DNA of 64,000 nt, taken from NCBI GenBank assembly GCA_027886175.1, contig JAJNNQ010000075.1:82191001-82255000 (forward strand). The letters are read 5' to 3'. Every line of letters begins with the position of its first letter. Positions within the stretch are counted from its first letter, which is position 1. The stretch comes from Phylloscopus collybita. Its lineage: Eukaryota; Chordata; Aves; Passeriformes; Phylloscopidae. The position numbers and the translations under genes were made by a program. Shown here piece after piece: positions 56,796-64,000 of the stretch. The notes under the pieces were generated by a model. The model did no database searches, was not told the DNA's origin, and saw only the letters and a list, made by a program, of their open reading frames with translations.

Positions 56796-57002
56796 ATGAA
56801 CTCTTCCACCTTTCTCACTCAGGAAAATAAACCCCTGGGTAGTGCAGATGATGAACATTATGACTCGCCACAAACGAGAGAACAGGCATGGTATAAACTC
56901 GGGATTTTTTTGCTCTCAGTCTTCATTTTCTTCGCAACTATTTCCCTCCTGTACCCTTACACTACTCAAATCCAGTTAGAATACCTTCATGCAGCCAATT
57001 AA
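56796..57002 (+). CDS. Candidate small single-pass membrane protein (68 aa), unrecognised
   Basis: An ATG with A at -3 (GCAAGATGA) opens a 68-codon frame ending in TAA. The N-terminal half is polar and acidic (MNSSTFLTQENKPLGSADDE, then HYDSPQTREQ). It is followed by one strongly hydrophobic stretch, LGIFLLSVFIFFATISLLYP (about residues 35-54), and a short polar C-terminus ending HAAN. This layout is like known small integral membrane proteins, but I recognise neither the protein nor a family. The same frame is open upstream to 56,439, giving 187 codons, but that part has no clear protein character and may be 5' leader. An AATAAA lies at 57,466. It is about 16 kb downstream of CDH20 in the same orientation. 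It could also be chance: the case rests on composition and start context only. Confidence 0.35.
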   Translation: MNSSTFLTQENKPLGSADDEHYDSPQTREQAWYKLGIFLLSVFIFFATISLLYPYTTQIQLEYLHAAN

Positions 57003-59355
57003 GTACCTCTGAATCTCCATCTGTTATAATCACAACTGTGGAGTCTAGGGGGTGAAGAGGCTGCCTTGTATTTTGAAGTTTAATAAGTTCCATTCCTGTG
57101 AATAGTAAACTTCTATTAAAATTCATGGTCAATTTTCCCACTAATTTCATTTATGAATTAATTACTTCCAATTTACTAAAGCATTACATGATCAGTGACT
57201 TATGCAGGTCATCCCAAATGAGTGTCCATAAAACCTTTAAACTGCAATGTCTCGCATTCTGTACATTTTTTCTTGTGACCCTCTCTCTCACAATTTACAA
57301 CTGAGATTCAAAAGGTAGGGTGGAAGAAAAGGGACAATTTTCATGGTTTATGTTCAGAGGACGGTAAAAAATTAAGGTGATCCACATGACTAAAAAAGCT
57401 TTTGTACAGAGGCAATGTTATGCCTACAAACTAAGAGAGCTCTGCTTCGCTTAGTAACAGAGGACAATAAATGGGAAAAAAAGAACCAAAAGCTTGGATG
57501 TTACACTGTCTTCTCTTTTTCTTTCTTTTTTCTTGAAGACAGATCAGTATGCCAGAAGGCAATTACGTCCTGCAGGAAATGGAATAAGAAAATAAGTATA
57601 CGGAAAAGCATCTAAGTCTGCTCACCTCAAAGGAAACTGCTGAAAGTTTGCCAGGATGTTTTGGAAGATCTAGGATATCACAGAAGATGCATCACATATA
57701 TAAATATTATTTAGCCAGTATGAGGCATGCCTACCAAATTCCGTGAGAAAACAGCAGAAGCAATAGCATAAGCAAAATAAAGAAGGCACTGAGTCTGTAA
57801 GTGCCAAGAGGCAACATGGGAGTCATTGAAAAGTCAGGCTTTTGTTCCATCTCAGCATCTAAAAGCTTTAAAGAGTCACCATTCCCCAAAGCTTAATTGT
57901 AAAGAAAGATTGTGAAACGTGTCTCAGTGATTGATATCAAAGGTACATTTGCAGAGGAGCACTCTTGGGAAGCACCGTGTTCCAGTCTCAGCAGTTCCAG
58001 CTTTCACTGGGATGTGCAGCATCCTGCAGGTGCTGATCCAGTCGAGGCAGCCCATTTTCCCCCAGCAGGTACATCATAACCCAGTAAAGCTCAGCCACTT
58101 ACTGCCCAAGCATGGGGACTGGTTAGCCAGCAGTCTCTGAACTGCCTTCCTGCCCTGGAAATGTGTCTGGTAAGAACATCATTTTGGCGACTTATTGATG
58201 TAAGCAATCATTGCAGAAGCTCCTTTTTCTCCCCAAACAGTCTATAACCCATGCCAAGCCCTAAGGACCGACCTCACACTAAGCACAGCAAAGCATAATG
58301 CACAGGGCCATATTTCCTTCAGGCTCATGCTGATTTATCACCCCACTGCTGCAGTTTAACACAGTACAGGGACTTCTCAAGAACCCAGAGTTGGTCTCAG
58401 ATATCATTTTTGATGCTGCACGTGAGTTAGCTAAAACAAATAAAACAGTGGGAAAAAACATTGTTCTCCTGCTCCAAAATGTTTGCACTGTGGTATCAGT
58501 GCATTTGCTATTACTATGCACACCCTGCTTTACACATATTAAAAAGATTCCCAAGGAGCTGCTCACAATTCACAGGGCTGAATTCATTTTTTAACTGCAT
58601 GACTTAAAGCTGCAGACACTTGCTGGCAGCTCTCAGAGCTCATTATACATTGCTTCCTCAGCAAAAAATAGTTCTGTAAGTAAACCTGCAAATTTTGGAT
58701 CACTAAATTCTAGGCACACAGTTATTATCAGATTAACTCATCCAGCTGGAAGTAGCAGTCCTTAAAATGCCCAAACATATAATTCTTTTGTTCTAAGGAA
58801 AGCTAAATTGCACTAAAATCTCAGAGGATTTCCAAATCATTTGCAGACCTGCGACTGTATATGCTCCAAGGAGACATTTGCTCTGTATTGGTAAATCCCA
58901 TTAACATTTGGTTGTTCTGCATTGCTGATTTAAAGACAGCCTACATATTTTAAAAACAGCAACACGCTGTAAAACCAGCGTAAAGGAGGTTTGGCAACTC
59001 CAGAGTTTCCAAGGTCAGCTGGGACGATCAAATCCAGTATCTTCACTGGTCCCTAGTGTAGCTGGAAAAACAAAGGAAATGCAATCTTGGACTTTGATTT
59101 TGATCTAGAGGAACTCAGGGACCTCAAAACACTAAGGGCACTACTTATTGTAGTGCCAGAAGGCACTCAGATGCTAGAAGGATGTATGGCCCCGTACAGA
59201 AGAGAAAAACAGCACCTTGCGAACTTTCAAGCAAGACACGATCCCCCATCCCAATCTAATTTTTTGAAAATTTTGGATTCTCCATACACCAGTGAATTGC
59301 CCTTTGCTGCACACACGACTGCTTTAAAAAGCAACTATTATTCATAGAGGCAGCC

Positions 59356-59381
59356 TTCTATCTATCTATCTTCTATCTATC
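59356..59381 (+). repeat. TCTA tetranucleotide microsatellite
   Basis: The sequence is an interrupted (TCTA)n run, CTTCTATCTATCTATC then TTCTATCTATC. It is short and imperfect. Confidence 0.85.
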
Positions 59382-61736
59382 GTCTCAAGATACCTGAGTA
59401 TCTTCAGAAGAAAAGAATCAGAACAGTTGTGAAGAACTGAATTTATTATCTTGATAAGAAAAGAAAGAAGAGAGAAAAATAAGAACAGCTAATGAGGCCA
59501 TATAAATATGACACAAATATGTTTCAGTATTGAAATTCAAGTCCAAGAATTATTAATTACTTATGGTAATGTTAACCACTGTCTTAAGTAGTCACTGATT
59601 AGCACACAATTAATGCAGTTCTTCTTTTAACTGTCTGGATAAGAAAATATCTGTAATCAGGAACTCTTACTTTTAGGAGCTTTTTGAAACCTAATGTTGC
59701 AAAACATATGTTGCTATCCTTTTACTCAGTCAAAGTGTGGTTCCAGCAGAGACTACAAACACTGCTCCTAATGTGGCAGTAAGATTAATTCACTTTTCAA
59801 ATCTCAGTTAGAAGTTACTGTTTCTACCTCTGCCCCACAGTGGGACAGATATAATTGTTAAATAACCTGTGGTAAAGGCTCCTTTTACTTCAGTGATGCA
59901 GAACAAAGAAATGTTAGGAGGAATTACTAATATAGAAGCAAGAGCTGGATTAGTCCCCACAGTTCCACCCAAACACTTTCTGGAATTGTCATTGACAGGG
60001 TTTTGGCTACCTGAACATAAGTGTGAAGTGCCATTTGAGATGCCTTTAAGTATGTTAGACATCCTTGTGGGACTGACACACATGGCACAACCTTCTGGAA
60101 GAGCAGCCAGAGTACAGAATATGGAGAGCACATGAAAGGGCTCTATGCTACCTCTATTTTGAAAACTGGGTCCCATTACTCATCTTTTAAACCTCCTTGC
60201 AAATGCAACTTATTCAGAGCACATTCTCTTGGTGCTTTTATGTGTGACTCACATCATGCCCTCCTTTACTGCGGCCCTTTCACTGTAAAATTTATATCTG
60301 CCCTGATTTTGTCCTACAGCAATTTCTATTCCAAACGAAACACTTCTGTGAAGAGATCTTTTGAATCTGCTATGAGAGAACTAAAAACTTCATTCACTGA
60401 TTTTCCAGGGAGAAGAATTAAGAAGACTCATTCTCAAAGGTTCAAAGTGCTTCACGCCACGACACTGCGAATAGCCTATATGTTTTTGCATTTAAGGTCA
60501 TCAGCTTGAATTCCACTCAGTTTCAGAGGACAGCATGGTCAGTCCTGAATTCATTTCTCACAGTCCTATATGCTAGAATAGAATGGAAAAAATAGAACCC
60601 AGAACAAGCTTTTCCTTGAGGAAAGTGGCACTAGCCATTCTGACACTGGGAGGACCGGGCATAGAAGAGGAAAGTGTGAGCCTGTGTTTCTTCATGCCAG
60701 CAGACAGATTTTAGCAAGGATCAAGAAATCACAGGCTTTCTCATGTAAAAAGTCATCTCAAGTGTGTGCTCTGCAAGCTGCATGAAGTCACTGTGTCTGT
60801 ACACGCCTGACTCACAGGCGTAATGACACTAAAACCCCTCTCACCCTTCATCCCTAAACTGCATTTGGTGCAAGAGCAATACGGTGACTCAGTTACACTG
60901 TGTGTTCTCTATCTCACATTATCCTCTGTGTATCCCACCATTTCCAGCACAAAGATACTCTCAATAATTTAAAAGAAATAACCCTAGAATGGTTAGCTGA
61001 GCTAAACTCTTTGCAAGCTGCCCAACAGCCCGTTTACTTTCATTTAGTGTCAGCATTACACCAGAAATAATTTTGTTCCAAAGAGACAGGACACACTCAA
61101 AGAAGGAAAGGAAAAGCAACACATGGGCTTCCTTGTCCTAATTTTGCCTTGGGGCAAGGCACAGCTCCCACTAAGAGCTCTGTCCTGCCTACACTCAAGG
61201 GAAATAGCAAATCTGCAAACACAAGATCAGCACTTTTTTGCATAATTTGAATCGTCATTTCTGGTTTTATTTCCAAAGGAAATGGCTATGCAGCATTAAA
61301 CAACACACTCATGACACAGGGAGCTGTGGACAGTACAGTAACCTAAAGAATCCACCTTCAGCACCAGTAGAAGTGAAATTTCTGCGTGTACGGACTCATC
61401 AGCTCGCCTGGCCACGGTCAAAGGGAAAAGAGGGGGCCAGTACTGCAAAGTAACTTCCTCACTAACCAGAAAGCAGGAGATATCCAGTTGTACACAGCAC
61501 AAAGGGGCAACACTTGCAAATAAAAGAAGAGTGAGAAGGGCTCTGTGATTTTATTTTTTTTTTTTGAAGGGGGAGGTAATTTTACTTGCTGTTGCAAAGC
61601 TATTTTGGTGACACAGGTCCTAGGAACCTTGGTGTATGGAGCTACCCATCTGTTTTGCTTTGTCTCCTGTTCTAGCCTCCTTTCCATCCCACTCATCCTG
61701 TTCCAACAGCCTTTCCACAACAGCTTGTTGTGTCAT

Positions 61737-61795
61737 TTTTATTGCTATTGTTATCGTTGTTATTGTTGCTATTATTATTGTTGTTGTTGTTAAAT
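61737..61795 (+). repeat. TTG/TTA trinucleotide repeat
   Basis: The sequence mixes ATTGTT, GTTATT and ATTATT units and ends in a clean GTTGTTGTTGTT. It is an imperfect (TTN)n simple repeat about 60 bases long. Confidence 0.8.
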
Positions 61796-63222
61796 TGCTA
61801 TCATTTCAGAATGTCCATTCTTTTCTTGAGATCTACTCTGTCTTGATAGGTAAAAAAATAATTACTCACTTTTTCAAAGAAAAGCTGAGATCTGCTGAAT
61901 ATTTTGAGAAATTATGAAATATTATTTAAATTCTTCATATGAAAAACCACCTGATTTCCAACTGGTTCCTAAGGTTCCATCTACACTATGGTTTCCTCAA
62001 TGGTGGGAATCAGTTTATCAGTTTTTAAACACAAGTTTAATTTGATTGACTAGTTCTTACAATATCTGAAAATAGCACTGCTCTAAATATCCATTTTTCT
62101 AATAAAAATCAAGGGACATATTCACAAGAACGAATCCCCTGTGCAGAAGTTATTAATCAAAGGCAAGCATTATGGCTGCTTTTATTGAATCCAATAGCAG
62201 TTGGTAGGTGCTGTCTTCCTGATAACCAGGAAACACACTGAAAAATAAGCGGAAAAGAAAGAATTTCACTAATTCACTTATAAAGCTTTAATTGAGGAGG
62301 TATATCAAGAAATTATAAAAATCTTCTTCAATTCTCAAAACTATGTCTTCTTTGAAATTCTAACTTGACCCCATGATCCTGTGAAAATTTGTATTTACCT
62401 ATTGCAACTTCTTTCTTCCCTCATGCAGGGGGTACAATCAGGATTCTCTCTAGTTCCCTGCATTACAACCTGTATCACAGCTGGGTGTGCTGAACTCTGG
62501 ATCTTGGGCTCATACCACAGCATGGAAGTGACCTTGACAGGGACAGGAGGTTCCAAAGTTTCAAGTGCAATGTAGCTCATATGGGGGCTGAGATACTGCC
62601 AGCTACTGCAATTTCAAATCTTCAGGAACAAAATAATCATGCAGCTGTGCATTTTGAATGCCAACAATCGCTTGTGCTCTGGTGATTAATTAGGAAGCAC
62701 TCAGAGTAAAAAACATTCACTTAAGAATTATTAAGAAAAAAAAATCACACTTCCTCCTGCAGCTTGTTTGTTTCCTTGTCTTAGGAAGCGTTCTCTAAAG
62801 AAGAGAGGACGTGTCTGTTCAACTGTGATTCACAGGAGGCTTTTCACAGCCGAGACAGGGAGCTGCAAAGTGCCGTCTGTTTCACTTCCTTACCTCCTCA
62901 GACAATATCTGGTGGTGAACAGGTGCATGAGAATACAAAATACAGACACAGAGTTATATCTTTCTGCAGAAAAGGGAACACAAAATGGAAAAAAGTACAC
63001 AAAGAGATGAGTGTTCACTAATGAGGAGCATTTTCAGCAGGCAGTGGCAACTTACCCAGGTACTTACTGCCCATTTTAGTTTGTATTGGTTGAACAAAGT
63101 TAATTCCTTCCTATTATCCAAGAGGCATTTAACTCTCCAAATGAGACTGGGAAGTTATTTCAGATGGCTAAAAATAGAGAGGCACTCTGTGAAGCCAACA
63201 GACATTTATTGTGGCTTACTGT

Positions 63223-63281
63223 ATCCCCACAGTACTATAAGATACCCACAGTACCATGAGATATCCCCACAGTACTATGAG
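63223..63281 (+). repeat. Three-copy tandem minisatellite, 19-21 bp unit
   Basis: Units at 63,223-63,241, 63,242-63,260 and 63,261-63,281 share the core CCCACAGTACYATRAG. The first two units are 19 bases and the third is 21. It lies about 150 bases before a CR1 element. Confidence 0.85.
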
Positions 63282-63427
63282 GATGTTTAGGCTCCAGTTC
63301 ACAAACCAGCAATGTGATGCAGAAATGCAAACCAGCAGTGTGAAGCCATTTATCAAACCAATGCCTAAGCCCAGAAGTACAGAAGGGTGCAAACTCACAT
63401 CTATCCTCTCACTCCCTGGAGAGAATT

Positions 63428-64000
63428 AGAGAACCATAGAATTGTTTGAGTTGGAAGCAACCTAGTTCCAATCCCCCTGCCATCAGCAGGGACACCTTCC
63501 ACTAGACCAAGTTGCTCAAAGCCCCATCAAACCTGGCCTTAAACCCTTCCAGTAATGGGACATCCACAGTTTCTCTGGGCAACCTGTCCTGGTTTCTCAC
63601 CACCCTCACAGTAAAGAATTTCTTCTTAGTATCTAATCTAAACCTACTCTCTTTCAGTGTGAAACCATTCTTCCTTGTCCTATCACTGCATGCCTTTATA
63701 AAAAGTCCCTCTCTGGATTTTTTGTGGGTCATCTTTAGGTACTGGAAGGTTCTATAAGATTTCCCCAGAGCCCTCTCTTCTCCAGACTGAATAACCCCAA
63801 CTCTCTCATCCTGCCTTCATGGAAGTGCTCCAACCCTCTGACCATCTCCACAGCCGTTCTCTGGACTCACTCCAGCATGCTGATGCACTTCCTATACCGG
63901 GGGCTCCCCAGCTGAGCACAGTACTTTGGGGCAGAATCACCTCCTGGATCTGTTGGCCAAGACTCTTTTGATGCAGCCAGGACACAGCTGCTTTCTGGGC
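63428..64000 (-). mobile_element. CR1 LINE, minus orientation, continues past window end
   Basis: Read on the + strand it begins AGAGAACCATAGAATTGTTT GAGTTGGAAG (reverse complement of a CR1 3' end). It runs on through CAGCAGGGACACCTTCCACT, TTGCTCAAAGCCCCATCAAA, ACCCTCACAGTAAAGAATTT, AGAGCCCTCTCTTCTCCAGA and CTCACTCCAGCATGCTGATG. At more than 570 bases it is the longest CR1 piece in the window and it is cut by the window edge, so part of the CR1 reading frame may lie beyond. It corresponds in part, inverted, to the same CR1 region as the copy at 48.1 kb. Confidence 0.92.

Larger units (their letters stand above)
57003..63427. other. Intergenic, simple repeats only
   Basis: No supported gene was found. 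It includes a TCTA microsatellite (59,356-59,381), a TTG/TTA trinucleotide repeat (61,737-61,795) and a tandem 19-21 bp repeat (63,223-63,281), each listed separately. An open frame pair around 59.8-60.5 kb was considered and not accepted. Coding sequence of RNF152, the mammalian neighbour of CDH20, is not visible. Confidence 0.65.

Noticed and set aside
59808..60509. Overlapping open frames of 88-125 codons suspected to be a retroposed gene or viral remnant
   Set aside because: No recognisable motif, no poly-A tail or flanking duplication, and the frames on opposite strands are equally long.

Overview
The window is vertebrate nuclear DNA, almost certainly from a bird and plausibly a passerine. 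It carries several 3'-anchored CR1 LINE fragments of the avian kind (ending in the ATTCTATGATT-type tail), one LTR-like insertion, long AT-rich introns and only one clear multi-exon protein gene. There are no operons, CRISPR arrays, rRNA or tRNA genes that I could see.

From 2.6 to about 40.5 kb, on the + strand, lies an apparently complete coding region of cadherin-20 (CDH20, a type II classical cadherin; known as MN-cadherin in chick and F-cadherin in Xenopus). Eleven coding exons, all with GT-AG junctions and compatible phases, join into a 2397-nt reading frame of 798 codons plus stop. It encodes signal peptide, short prodomain, furin-type RMKR site, a mature N-terminus with two tryptophans, five cadherin repeats with DxNDN calcium linkers, one membrane helix and a catenin-binding tail. 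The non-coding first exon(s) and the promoter are not recognisable and are probably upstream of the window, so bases 1-2598 are read as intron 1. The 3' UTR ends in a cluster of four AATAAA signals.

Inside the introns the notable items are a CpG-rich island in intron 4 (about 13.83-14.31 kb), a GC-rich block in intron 2 (4.55-5.08 kb), a 19-base G run in intron 8, CR1 fragments in intron 10, and in intron 10 a compact 206-bp foldback element: 39-bp terminal inverted repeats (37/39 matched) flanked by a perfect 6-bp direct repeat.

From 40.5 to 64 kb the window is intergenic: CR1 fragments at 45.2, 48.1 and 63.4 kb (the last runs off the window end), an LTR-like sequence at 50.1 kb, microsatellites, and one candidate small gene at 56,796-57,002 that would encode a 68-residue single-pass membrane protein I do not recognise. 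In mammals the next gene beyond CDH20 is RNF152; its coding sequence is not in this window.
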